From NCBI GenBank assembly GCA_964017125.1, contig OZ024902.1, positions 108,607,688-108,671,687 of the forward strand: a DNA stretch of 64,000 bases. Direction: 5' to 3'. Made by a program: the position numbers and the translations under genes. The notes below the pieces were generated by a model. That model did no database searches. It saw nothing but the letters and a program-made list of their open reading frames with translations, and was not told the origin of the DNA. Below are positions 27,705 to 38,640 of this stretch, piece by piece (positions within the stretch are counted from its first letter, which is position 1; each line of letters begins with the position of its first letter). This stretch comes from Flabesymbios commensalis (taxonomy: Eukaryota > Annelida > Polychaeta > Terebellida > Flabelligeridae).

Positions 27705-27814
27705 CTGCCAGCAAATACGAGAAGATGAACCAGTGATGGGGTAATGCTGTACCAGCATTACAAACGTTGGACCAGCGTCACACTATAATTGGGTCAACGT
27801 CTCGTGCTAGCTGT
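27705..27814. mobile_element. CAGCAAACACGAGACG-family MITE, near full length
   Basis: GCCAGCAAATACGAGAAG at the left and AACGTCTCGTGCTAGCTG at the right are inverted ends about 110 bp apart, with GACCAGCGTC in the core. Confidence 0.7.
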
Positions 27815-28194
27815 GCGTCACCTTTTGTTTGTAAACAATGAACATGATGATATGCATACTTGTTTATACGGGCGCATCAACCCCTGAATTACCAAGGGGG
27901 AGAAGCCAATTAAAAAGTATTGATAACTAACCACCAAATTATTGGATACAAACTACAATAAAACTCCGTTAATATTTTATTTTTTTATGATGTAAAGTAT
28001 TTTTAATAAGATCAATGTCATAATTACTCGTCGAAATATGGTAAAATCATACTTGATTGATGGTAAAACGGTCACGACTCATCTATGACATAGATCGAGG
28101 ATGGCATTAGGCCAACATTTGTCTTATTTTGAATTTGATTGTGATATCAAAACCAAATCACAAGTACTTTCACTACGTGTTGTAGGTTTATGCG

Positions 28195-28345
28195 GGTCAG
28201 CGCATTTTGTTATAAATTATCACTGAAAAGTGTTATTTCCTTAGTTGCCATAACTAGTGATCAACTGGGCAGTAGCGCACATTATAGAAAATAAAATCAA
28301 ACATATAATCCCCAACGTCATGTAATGAGAATAAAAAGGTAAATA
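28195..28345. repeat. Dispersed repeat, copy 2
   Basis: Reverse-complement counterpart of 2090-2240 (AATCCCCAACGTCATGTAAT). It lies close to the 3' side of the 28.5 kb LINE but outside its reading frame. Confidence 0.6.
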
Positions 28346-28545
28346 CATGTTATTATTAGAAGCGCGGCGATAAATTTGAAGGGGGGAGGGTGAACTAGAG
28401 AGGTGTAATTTTAAACTATGGCGTTAGTTTCAGAATTTAAACTGCTATCCTACGCCGTGGGCCGTATTCTTTGAACTTTGAAATTATATCCAGCAGCACC
28501 TCCAATTTGGAGTATCAGGCTGGAGGGGGGAAAGGGCTGGTGGAT

Positions 28546-31500
28546 TTAGTCAACCAGTTGACTCTTGAACGCTGCCACAGTTTTTGATTCTATGGCAGCT
28601 GCCGGAAGAGAATTCCAATCAGGGATAGTTCGATGCCAAAAAGAATTTTGTCCCAGTGTGGTGTTAGCTCTAAGATGTTTATAGGCCTGATTGTGCCCAC
28701 CACGTGTTCTTCTGTCCGCTGGGATTAAACGGTCATTGATAGGAATTTCGACTAGCTCATTTAAAATTTTGAACATGCTTACAAGTCTAGAATTTTTACG
28801 TCTTGTTTTCAAATCAGTCCAGCCCAGGTTCTGAATGAGAGATGTCACACTGGCTGTTTGTCTATAATTTTGGGTGACAAATCTTGCTGCTGATCTTTGA
28901 ATTTTTTCTAATTTATCAATATCTTTTTGTCTAAAGGGGTCCCAAACTGCTGAAGAGTATTCTAAAGACGATCTGACCAGGGAGAAATAGGCAGTCTCCC
29001 TTAGTTTAGGGGGACATGCCTTCAGGTTCCTCCGAAGGAAGCCCAGAGTGGAATTTGCTTTACTTGTAATTTTGTTAATGTGGGCCTCCCATTCCAGGGT
29101 CTCACTAAGGCAAACACCAAGATATGGTGTTGATGGAACGTTCGCTAGTGTTTCACCTTTAAGGGTGTACTCAAATTCCAGGTTTTTTGATTTCGGCCTG
29201 GACACCCTCAGGACCGAGCATTTCGAGGGGTTGAAACACATCCCCCATCGATCTGCCCAGTCCTGTAACGCAGATAGGTCTCTCTGCAGCTGCTCCTGAT
29301 CTGCTCGACATTTTATCGGGCGATACAGGAGGCAGTCATCTGCAAAGAGACGAACCTGCGAGGAGACCGTGGAAGGGAGGTCATTAATATAAGTCAAAAA
29401 GAGTAGGGGTCCGAGAACAGTACCCTGGGGCACACCGGACCTCACGCGAGCTGATTCTGAAGAGCTGCCATCAACTACTACTTTTTGGGTTCTATTGGTC
29501 AGAAAATTTTGAATCCAATTAAGAGTTGTTCCCCGAATTCCATAGTGGTCAAGTTTGTGCAAGAGGCGTTGGTGGGGGACAACATCAAAGGCCTTACTAA
29601 AATCCAAGACAATAACATCTGTTTGTGTCTTGCTCTCAAAATTTTGAATAAATTCATCAGTTGTAATCAAAAGCTGGCTTTCGCATGAATGTTTTGATCG
29701 AAAGCCATGCTGTACAGGTGTTAAAATTTTGTTTTCCGAAAAATGGGACATAATTTGTTTACAAATGATGTGTTCGAGTAATTTGGCACAAACACATGTG
29801 AGGGATATCGGCCTGTAGTTTGCCGGAGAGTGCCGATCCCCTTTTTTGAAGACTGGGGCAACATTAGCCTCTACCCAGTCATCTGGTAATTTGCCCGTCT
29901 GTAGAGATTGGTCGAAAATAATTTTAAGAAAGGGAGATATTTCGTTGGCAGCATTCTTCAGAATTAAGTTCGGGAGTTCGTCCGGTCCAGATGCCTTTCC
30001 GCCGTTTAAACCCTCAAGTAATTTAGTTACACCTTGAACGGTAATTTCGAATTTAGGCATTTCAGTATTCGGTGGTCCTGTTAATTTAGGTATATTCGTG
30101 GTGTCTTCCGAGGTAAAAACTGAGCAAAATTGGTTGTTTAGTATTTCGGCCTTACGTCTGCTATCTGAATGCAGCTGACCGTTTTCCTTCAAGGGAGAGA
30201 CACCATTTCCATCCTGACGTTTAGATTTAATATACCGCCAGAGTGGTTTTGAATTTTTTTGTTCTAAAGATTCAGAAAGTTTGTTTTTCAAAAAAGACCA
30301 CCTGGCAGACCTGATGGCACGCTGGGTCTGCCGTTTACATAATTTATATTTTGCCCAAAGGTCAGCTTTATTCGTACGCTTGGCTCTGCTATATAAAGAT
30401 GCTTTTTTCCGAATAGATGCAAGGAGTGATTTGGATAGCCAAGGTAGATTTTCCCGAGGGGACGTCATTTTAGTTGGTATAAATTTGTTCAGGCATTGAT
30501 TTAGGATGGATTTAAGTTTCAACCAATTTTCATTAACAGAACAGCTGGGACTGTTTTCTGAAAAGGAGGTCCAGCAGCTCCTAATTTGTTGCCTGATAGC
30601 TTCCCAATTAGCCTTTTTGAACTGACGCACTGGGCGGGGTTTTGTACGACGGTAGGGTGGGTCAATATCCAGTTCGGTCACAACAGCACAGTGATCCGAG
30701 ATTCCAGGTACACTATGAGAAGATTTTATCAAACCAGGTTTATTTGTGATCAGGAGGTCCAAAATATTTTCTTCTCTAGTTGGTTCTTTATGAATTTGGG
30801 CCAAGGCATGTGTATCTAGGCTTGACAAAAGCAGCTCGCATTGTGATTTGTTTGCTGCTTTAGGATTTACTACTCCATTGTCCCAGTCAATACCAGGCAG
30901 GTTAAAATCACCTCCCAGGACAATGGTCTGATTTAAATTTTTTGGCATGAGGTCTAAAGATTTCACAAGTTCTTCTGAAGTACTAATTTTGGAGTCAGGA
31001 GGTCTATAAAAACACCCGAGGGTTAAAGATTTTGATGCCGATATCTGAACTTTAGCCCATAAAATTTCACAGTTGGTTTCTAAATCAGGGAGGAGGGTCA
31101 TGTCATAATGTTTTCTGACAGCAATAAAGACTCCTCCTCCTCGGGCTTTCGAATTTCGATCTTTACGCAAAACTTGGTATTCAGGAGGGAAAATTTCACT
31201 GGTAGTGGTATCCTTGTCAAGCCAAGATTCAGTGCCGAGGATACAATCAGGTTGGTAGTAATTTACAGATGCTAGAAAATTTGCTACTTTCCCCTTTAGG
31301 CTTCTGCAATTTATTAATAAAGTACGCCAGTTTCTTTGACGGTTTTTAGGCCTAAAGGGGGGAATTGGACTACTGTGCTGTGTGGGAGCGAAATCTGAAT
31401 TCGGTGAATTGACGTTCTCAGAGCCACTAAAATTTAGATTGTCAAAATTATTTGTGGTTTCAATTTCAAACGAATGGAATAAATTTCGATCAAAATTTGG

Positions 31501-32115
31501 ATGATTGCATCGACAGCATATCCACGAGACGTTTGTTGTGGAATATGCCAGGAAGGTGAAAGATCCCATGTCGACACAATCTTTGTGAAACCACACATCA
31601 CAACTATCACAGCAAATTCCACGCTGCTCCCATGTGACCGGGTCTTCGCAATAGCCACATGGGAAGATCGATGACAAATTTAAGCTCCCAGACATGGGAG
31701 GACCTGGATTAAGTTCAACCTGGCCAGAAAGTAAAATTAAAAATAAGGCTGAACCAAAATCTAATTTAGGTGGGCTGAGCTGATTTGATCCTAGACTAGG
31801 ACATAGCCTGAAAATAGGTTTTACCCCACGAAAAATGCGAGAATTGAGAAAAACATGAACATGTATTGCCGGGGGGCCGAAATCAAGTACCGGTGATGTA
31901 AAAAGAATATCATGTTCACTGTACAGAGTGTAATCATGGAGAAAGGGGATTTCGTGAGGGTAATTCACACCTCTAATGTCCTCTGACTCAATTCGAGTGA
32001 GGACTAAACCGGCTGCAAACACAACCAGAAAATGTTTCATGACGGTGATGATGTTTACATATTGAGCCGCCATTTTGTTTTTGGGTGTCATGTGATCACA
32101 CGCTGTACAGTTCAT
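28546..32115 (-). CDS. LINE polyprotein: 2A-like motif, PHD finger, APE endonuclease, reverse transcriptase
   Basis: The frame is open from 32127; the first ATG is at 32115, with better-placed candidates at 32073 (AAAATGGCGGC context) and 32040. Counted from 32127: a hydrophobic leader MKHFLVVFAAGLVL (30-43); LLSGQVELNPGP (132-143), a 2A-like ribosome-skipping motif; a C4HC3 PHD finger (157-207: CGYC, CCDSC, FHKDC, CCRC); endonuclease 270-490 with NCRS, TESW, GGDFN and SDH; reverse transcriptase about 700-990 with DFSKAFD, GVPQGTVLGPLL and FADD (931-934); C-terminal thumb region to residue 1193. The layout fits the CR1/L2 group, which copies RNA into nicked target DNA. No internal stop, so this copy may be young. 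The 2A-like motif has Gln where Asp is usual, so its activity is uncertain. Confidence 0.92.
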   Translation of the reverse strand: MNCTACDHMTPKNKMAAQYVNIITVMKHFLVVFAAGLVLTRIESEDIRGVNYPHEIPFLHDYTLYSEHDILFTSPVLDFGPPAIHVHVFLNSRIFRGVKPIFRLCPSLGSNQLSPPKLDFGSALFLILLSGQVELNPGPPMSGSLNLSSIFPCGYCEDPVTWEQRGICCDSCDVWFHKDCVDMGSFTFLAYSTTNVSWICCRCNHPNFDRNLFHSFEIETTNNFDNLNFSGSENVNSPNSDFAPTQHSSPIPPFRPKNRQRNWRTLLINCRSLKGKVANFLASVNYYQPDCILGTESWLDKDTTTSEIFPPEYQVLRKDRNSKARGGGVFIAVRKHYDMTLLPDLETNCEILWAKVQISASKSLTLGCFYRPPDSKISTSEELVKSLDLMPKNLNQTIVLGGDFNLPGIDWDNGVVNPKAANKSQCELLLSSLDTHALAQIHKEPTREENILDLLITNKPGLIKSSHSVPGISDHCAVVTELDIDPPYRRTKPRPVRQFKKANWEAIRQQIRSCWTSFSENSPSCSVNENWLKLKSILNQCLNKFIPTKMTSPRENLPWLSKSLLASIRKKASLYSRAKRTNKADLWAKYKLCKRQTQRAIRSARWSFLKNKLSESLEQKNSKPLWRYIKSKRQDGNGVSPLKENGQLHSDSRRKAEILNNQFCSVFTSEDTTNIPKLTGPPNTEMPKFEITVQGVTKLLEGLNGGKASGPDELPNLILKNAANEISPFLKIIFDQSLQTGKLPDDWVEANVAPVFKKGDRHSPANYRPISLTCVCAKLLEHIICKQIMSHFSENKILTPVQHGFRSKHSCESQLLITTDEFIQNFESKTQTDVIVLDFSKAFDVVPHQRLLHKLDHYGIRGTTLNWIQNFLTNRTQKVVVDGSSSESARVRSGVPQGTVLGPLLFLTYINDLPSTVSSQVRLFADDCLLYRPIKCRADQEQLQRDLSALQDWADRWGMCFNPSKCSVLRVSRPKSKNLEFEYTLKGETLANVPSTPYLGVCLSETLEWEAHINKITSKANSTLGFLRRNLKACPPKLRETAYFSLVRSSLEYSSAVWDPFRQKDIDKLEKIQRSAARFVTQNYRQTASVTSLIQNLGWTDLKTRRKNSRLVSMFKILNELVEIPINDRLIPADRRTRGGHNQAYKHLRANTTLGQNSFWHRTIPDWNSLPAAAIESKTVAAFKSQLVD

Positions 32116-32199
32116 ATTCTCGTACAAGTTACGATATATCGTAGGCTTCTGATTGGTCCAATCAGAAGCCTACGATATATCGTAACTTGTACGAGAATA
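32115..32199. repeat. 85-bp perfect palindrome at the LINE 5' end
   Basis: Arms of 42 bp (TATTCTCGTACAAGTTACG ... GGCTTCTGATTGG and exact inverse) around one central T at 32157. The left arm starts exactly at the first ATG of the LINE frame, so the 5' end of the element is inverted-duplicated here. Confidence 0.95.
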
Positions 32200-33530
32200 C
32201 GGGCCCTGGGGTCAACTGCTTGCCGTGTCGTCCCCCTCCGATTTCAGCCACTCAGGCTCGTCGACTGCTCTCTTGCATGACCATAATGACTATGATTCAA
32301 ATAATTTTCAGATATTTAAAGAAAGCTTGGATCAGACTTAATTAAATATAATAATTAAGTGATCTATTTTATAACAGCTAGGCTATTAAAAATTTGGTAT
32401 ATTACCAATCGTTTCCTGTTTCTTCCGTGAAGGTCTAAAGAAATATACAATTATTTAAAACTTGTACGTTGAAGCCACAGAGATCTGGTTGTGATATTTA
32501 GACAGACTGACTGCCACATTTCTCTGACTGCCCTTTATATTGACGTATTTCACAGAACTGGTTATATCTTGTTTTCCGGCTGCTGCTAGCTGATTTACAT
32601 GTGAGATAAAATCCAATGCCAGAGGACGTACACACGTGCTGTTTACAAAAGATGTCAAATAGGCCTACAATGTCACATTGTGGTCTATAGATAGATCATA
32701 ACACTCAAACACGTTTCCAGACAATCACAATGAGACATTTTTATCTTTACGGTCCTTGATATGAAATGATCATTATCATGATTAAGCCTATGACATCATT
32801 TCACGAAAACAGTTTGTAAACAGTCTGTAAAGTTGGTAGTGCTAAAGTCCTGGGGAATCCACGTGAATGACCGGTTTGTTGTGTTGTTGTGCAGCCTGCG
32901 TAAAGGTCAACCAGGACGCGTGACGTCACACGTCTACAATATGATCTTATATGTATTGGTCTTCTATTGAATAAACACAGCTAGTCACGCATGGTGTTTT
33001 AAAACATAACATTAGGTGTCATGATATAATGGAATATATGGAATATATATATGTAGACGAATAGTTACTAACCGTTATAATTAATCAATGAAAAGCGACC
33101 AAGATAAGCCGTATAATACGTACAGCTCCCTGTGCTTGGCCTGTGCTTGGATTTGACCTAGATCTATTCCTGTATTCACCAGGAGGTGTGTCAGCTATGG
33201 CTGGATTTGATTGGCATGTTTTCGCCAACCTGTCCCAATTATGACTAAGCAGATCGAAAAATGAATTTCTCTACGTATGGAAACAACATCATTTCATCAA
33301 CATAGGGATATAATACATAATATATATGCAAGCCTTTAATCAAAATGTTACTTTGTAGGCCTATTTTACAAACAGCACAATCACAATTCGTAAGAAAACG
33401 TTTATTTGAATAAACATTTAAAATGTTGATCAAATAGTGAAAGAATCCGATATATAATTATCGTCCGGGATTATCGTCCAAAATATCTGGACACACAATT
33501 ATAGTAGGCCTATATCCTATAACGCCTAGG
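32200..33530. other. Intergenic, no gene supported
   Basis: A minus-strand frame at 32455-32658 has a balanced composition (… LDFISHVNQLAAAGKQD …) and could be an exon, but I recognise no family and no flanking splice signals stand out. The rest is AT-rich with a CRE-like GTGACGTCAC at about 32923. Confidence 0.4.
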
Positions 33531-33539
33531 CCTACGCAG

Positions 33540-33646
33540 TAAACACTAGACGTCGTTGCCCCAACATTGGTTTACTGTTGGCCCACCGTCTACGACGCTG
33601 GTTCAACAATAAACCAACGTTGGACCAACGTCTCGTGTTTTCTTGG
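33540..33646. mobile_element. CAGCAAACACGAGACG-family MITE, full copy
   Basis: Left end AAACACTAGACGTCGTTG, right end CAACGTCTCGTGTTTTCTTG, with the core CACCGTCTACGACGCTGG. About 107 bp and close to the family structure: two inverted halves, each with an ACATTGGTTT-type arm. Confidence 0.8.
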
Positions 33647-33839
33647 TATACTAGATATCGTCGTTGCGCTGACTGGTCTACCGAATTTGAAAATCTTCAC
33701 CAATTACATTATTTAACTTTCTGTGTTTGTATTTGAAAGAATGTAGGCCTACATGTATTTGTATTTGGAAATGTAGACAATGTGCAGGCCTATTTGTATT
33801 TGCTCATTTGTAGGCCTATTTGACCCCGTCGATCCCTGC

Positions 33840-36575
33840 TCGCCACCGGCCATAACCTGGACATCCACTCCTATAAGATGCTGAGCTGCCACCTACCACC
33901 TGATCCAATCCTATAAGATGATGTTCCCCATGCCACTTATCACTTGATACACTCCTATAAGACGCTGCCCCCATGCCACCTACCATCTTATCCACTAGCT
34001 CCTATAGCCTAAGATGCTGCTCGCCATATGCCACCTACCACCTGATCCACTCCTATTAGATTCTGCTTGCCATGTACCTATCACCTGATCCACTTTTATA
34101 AGATGCTGCCCCATGCCACCTTCCACCTGATCCACTCCTATAAGATGCTGCTCGCCATGCCACCTACCACTTGATACACTCCTATACGACGCTGCCCCGA
34201 TGCCACCTACCATCTTATCCACTAGCTCCCATAAGATGCTGCTCGCTATGCCACCTACCACCTGATCTACTCCTATAAGACGCTGCCCCCATTCCACCTA
34301 CCACCTGATCCACTCCTATAGATGCTGCTCGCCATGCCACCAACCACCTGATCCCCCCCCCCCCCTATAAGATGCTGCTCGCCATCCCACCTACCACTTG
34401 GATGGTATCATGTACAACTGGTCTAACCCATTTTTGGTGTTTTAAGTAATCAAGCATTGCTGGTTTTGACCTTTCTGGTAAATCAGGCAGCTGAGATAAA
34501 ACCTTTAAAAGTCTAGCATGGAATGTACATTGGATGACATCACTGTACATTGAAATTATATAAAATATTTTTTCCCCAAATGTGGGTTATGCGGAATTAA
34601 AGCACTTTAAAGTTGGTTATATGATGATTAGGGTTAGACCATTTGTGCATGTTGTTTTTTCGTTTGGTCTAACCGACATTTTTTTAATAAATCACTGATT
34701 TTCAAAGAATCATGCTGCATAATCCATGATAAATTGAAAGAATTCCGTTCGTGAATCCACATATTAAGAAAATATTATAAAAAACAAGAAATTGATAGAG
34801 TTGATAGAATTTTATAACTGTATTGATAGATTATTGATATTGATAAATTTACGACTTTCATATTGAGGGTTAGACCATTTGGTCACTGATTTTATTTACA
34901 TGTTGTATGAATTTGTATTTATTCGTTTTATCATGTGCGATTTTTTACATTGTTTTCATGTATAATCACCCGAGGATGCACTGTCGCTGATATCGAGTAA
35001 AATTCGCCTCACTTCTTCAGCACTGAAACATTTTTTCTCTTTAAATATTATTCTTGGACACGTCCATTTCACTCTATTTTTATTCGCCATGCCATCTATC
35101 ATCTTATCCTCTTCTATAAGATGCTGCTCTCCAGTGTTTCATCTAGGATTCAAAAGGGGCATGGCGCCACCGCGCGACATTAGTGACTCACTGGGTGTTT
35201 TTCATGTTTTTCATAGTCACAGTGGCCTGGGTGTGTTGAATATGACATAACAACACGTAAGATGCGTTTCACTGTCTGAATATTAGAAAGGTAACATGGC
35301 GCACATGAAGGGCAACATGGCACTCAAGAAGGTAGACATGGCGCTCATGAAGGGCAACATGGCGCTCACATTAGACAATGTGAAAGAAAGAGCTAGATGA
35401 AACACTGCAGTCTCCATGCCACCTACCTCTTGATCCACTCCTATAAGATGCTGCTCGCCATGCCACCTACCTCTTGATCCACTCCTATAAGATGCTGCTC
35501 GCCATGCCACCTAGCTCTTGATCCACTCCTATAAGATGCTGCTCGCCATGCCACCTACCTCTTGATCCACTCCTATAAGATGCTGCTCGCCATGCCACCT
35601 ACCTCTTGATCCGCTCCTATAAGATGCTGCTCGCCATGCCACCTACCTCTCGATCCCCTCCTATAAGATGCTGCTCGCCATGCCACATACCTCTCGATCC
35701 ACTCCTATAAGATGCTGCTCGCCATGCCACCTACCTCTCGATCCACTCCTATAAGATGCTGCTCGCCATGCCACCTACCTCTTGATTCACTCCCATAAGA
35801 TGCTGCTCGCCATGCCACATACCACTTGATCCACTCCTATAAGATGCTGCTCACCATGCTACCTACCTTTTGATCCACTCCTATAAGATGCTGCTCGCCA
35901 TGCCACATACCTCTTGATCCACTCCTATAAGATTCTGCTCGCCATGCCACATACCACTTTATCCACTCCTATAAGATGCTGCTCCCCATGCCACATACCA
36001 CTTAATCCACTCCTATGATATGCTTCCTCATGCCACATACCACTTTATCCACTCCTATAAGATGCTGCTCCCCATGCCACATACCACTTAATCCTCTCCT
36101 ATGATATGCTTTCCCATGCCACATACCACTTAATCCGCTCCTATGATATGCTTCCCCATGCCCCCTTCCGCCTGATCCACTCCTATAAGTTGTTGCTTCC
36201 CATGCCACCTACCACTTGATCTACTCCTATGATATGCTGCTCTCAATGCCACACCTGATCCACCCCTAAAATATGCTGCTCGCTATGCCACCTACCACCT
36301 CATCCACTCCTGTAAGATCCTGCTCCTCATGCCACATACCACTTAATCCACTCCTATGATATGCTTCCCCATGCCACCTTCCACCTGATCCACTCCTATA
36401 AGATGCTGCTCGCCATGCCACCTACCACTTGATCAGCTCCTATAAGATTATGCTCCCCATGCCACCTACCACCTTATCCCCTCCTATAAGATGCTTCTCT
36501 TTGTTCCACCTACCACCTGATCCACTCCTATAACATGCTGCTTCCTATGCCACTTATCACCTGATCCACTACCGC
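33840..36575. repeat. 44-bp minisatellite array
   Basis: The unit CTTGATCCACTCCTATAAG + ATGCTGCTCGCCATGCCAC + CTACCT repeats with a 44-bp period (for example starts at 35431 and 35475). It occupies about 33840-34390 and 35405-36575, with a few units near 35090. It is interrupted by about 700 bp of other sequence (34394-35085) and by a small 20-bp-type repeat (AACATGGCGCTCATGAAGG) at 35290-35370. Since 44 is not a multiple of three, no long protein is encoded. Confidence 0.95.
34394..34541 (-). other. Exon-like open segment inside the minisatellite
   Basis: On the minus strand an acceptor-like TTCAATGTACAG is followed by an open segment reading QCTFHARLLKVLSQLPDL and KPAMLDYLKHQKWVRPVV up to a GTGGTAGG that belongs to the minisatellite. 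Composition is protein-like, but I do not recognise the family. It could be a host exon, or a captured or transposon-derived fragment. Confidence 0.35.
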
Positions 36576-37143
36576 AGGGGTTATAAAAGTAATTAGAATA
36601 TATAGTTTACTCATTGAAACAGCAACATGCACTTTGGAGCCTGTGTTCTATTACAATGAATGTGTAAACGAAACAGTGTGTCTTGACGAAGAGACACAAT
36701 TATATCAAAAAGGATCTTATCTGGTTCATGTAACGTTATGCCTAAAAGTTTGAACACGAATATTTCCAGACCCGGGCTCTTCAGAACTCAATATACAACT
36801 AATTGGAGGTCATTGAACAAGTGTTCGTTGCCACTAATGCCGAAATAGGTAAAATACCACCCTCTCCTTTTTAAACAACCCCTTCAAATTTGGACAATGA
36901 CCACTTTACTCCGATTATGGGGGGGGGGGGGTGTTACATTGGTACACCCCAACATCAATGTTTTGGGGATATTTATCTAAAACTGATTTCAACATAATAA
37001 AAGCAACCTCTACGACAATTTGTCATGTTAATTGTTCTCTTTTTACATTTTGCACATTGTAAACAAGGAAAGTTATTAATGTGATTTTTTTCATTTATTA
37101 CAACCACACACCTCAACACATGTAAGGCGAAAATTCGTTGAAT

Positions 37144-37385
37144 AATTGGTTCTCAAGACCGCCGAGTCACGATAATTTCGCCTTTTTTTATTTTATTATA
37201 CCGCCGACCCGCTATTTATCGACATAAATTGAAATAATTGAGATTTTTTTTAGATAAAATAAGTTGACACTTAAAAAAGTTTTTTTCTGGGTTACCATGG
37301 TTACGAAATAAAAGAAAAAAATTGATTTGTTTTTTTTCCCGACCGTCCGCCGCGAATCTTGAATAAAAATTCTTGAGAACCAATT
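37144..37385. mobile_element. MITE with 15-bp perfect inverted ends
   Basis: AATTGGTTCTCAAGA at 37144 and its exact inverse at 37371-37385. Secondary inverted motifs (ACCGCCGAGTC / GTCCGCCGCG) lie inside. 242 bp, no coding frame. Confidence 0.75.
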
Positions 37386-37539
37386 AATAAAGAAACTGTG
37401 GCCTAATGTTCATGTGTCTGTAAGTACACGTTTTTGTGCTAACATGCTATATCGGGTATTTACATGGGGCGAGCAAATCATCAGGTCTGGACCGTACTAG
37501 ACGCATTTACTTAAAGCGACACAATCAAGCTAAAATCAT

Positions 37540-37740
37540 CAAAAAATCGGTAATTTTATTTTGGCTTCTTAATATGACCATATGACGTAAATATGTCCAT
37601 AGACCAGAACTGCAATTTTTTTTAATTTTTGTGTTGCGCATTTACCAGTTAAGCGAGATATAGAGACGAAATTCTTATTTCGATTTCTTATTTCAGTCAT
37701 GCATGTCCAAAATAAGAAATACGAAATACACAATAATGTA
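37540..37740. mobile_element. Foldback MITE, copy 2 of 3 (partial)
   Basis: TTTTATTTTGGCTTCTTAAT, ATGTCCATAGACCAGAACTG and GTTGCGCATTTACCAGTTAA match the left two thirds of 9340-9655. The right inverted end is not seen. Confidence 0.65.
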
Positions 37741-38169
37741 ATAATATAATGAAACGATATGACATCTTAATTTTGTTAGGCCTATTTATTACTAGCTGCG
37801 CACCCGTGCCTATGTACGGGTTTAAAATAGGTTCTGCTTGTTGATTCGATAATAAATGTAACATAGGTAAATCAGCCAGTACCCAAAAATAACAATCAGG
37901 TACACATTAAAAGCTAGATAATTTCTGATGGCTCAAGGTGTTGGGCACATATGTGATGGCAATCGCCAGGGTAGATGTATGTTTTGAAAGTGGTGCATTT
38001 TTTTTAAATTGGATGTTCTTTATACGCGAACGGATATTAAAAACGCAAAATAGTAATATCATAATATTAGTCCAACAGTCACATGCGATCAACCTTCTTA
38101 AAATACCCTCAAACCTGGTTGGTGCTGATTCTTGTAGGGAAACATGTGTAGAATCAAGATCTAGATTGT

Positions 38170-38640
38170 TGAGTTTTCTTGTTATTCAAGATGACGTCCA
38201 AGATGGCCGCCAGCGTGTGGTCAGATCTGGTAATTTGCGTAAACAGGTCAATTTTAGATGAATTTTGTTTTGTAGTACACCATTTGAACTAGTTTGGTAG
38301 GCAGTGCATCATTCTAGACCACCCCAGAAAATGTTATTTTAATATGTATACCTTTTAGCCCAGGAGGTTTTTTTACTGAACATCCCAATGTCAATTTGGA
38401 CAAAATTATTATTTATAATAAGTTATACAATATTAATGGTAACGGATTTGTATCAGTATAATAACTAAGGCAAAAACACACTTAATGGTCAATTTCTTAA
38501 TTAAATAAAATATTTAGTTATTTAAAATGGCGTCCAAGATGGCCGCCAGCATTTAGTAAAATTATTCTGTAATACATCACTTCAACTACTTTCCTGGTCT
38601 GTGAGTCCATCTACATCAACCACAGACAGTATTGAACAAT
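38170..38640. repeat. Two degenerate units with AAGATGGCCGCCAG
   Basis: CGTCCAAGATGGCCGCCAGC occurs at about 38192 and 38530, each followed by a similar stretch (ATTCTGTAATACATCACTT versus TTTTGTAGTACACCATTT). Period about 340 bp. Related in motif, not clearly in body, to the repeats at 42.7-43.5 kb. The rest of 37740-39530 shows nothing recognisable. Confidence 0.5.

Larger units (their letters stand above)
28400..32199 (-). mobile_element. CR1/L2-like LINE, nearly intact
   Basis: One long open frame plus about 150 bp of 3' sequence (ending in a CAAAGTTCAAAG-like motif) and a 5' end overlapping an 85-bp palindrome at 32115-32199. No separate upstream ORF1 frame is visible; the N-terminal part of the single frame carries the PHD finger instead. 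Target duplications were not identified, so the outer limits are approximate. Confidence 0.75.
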
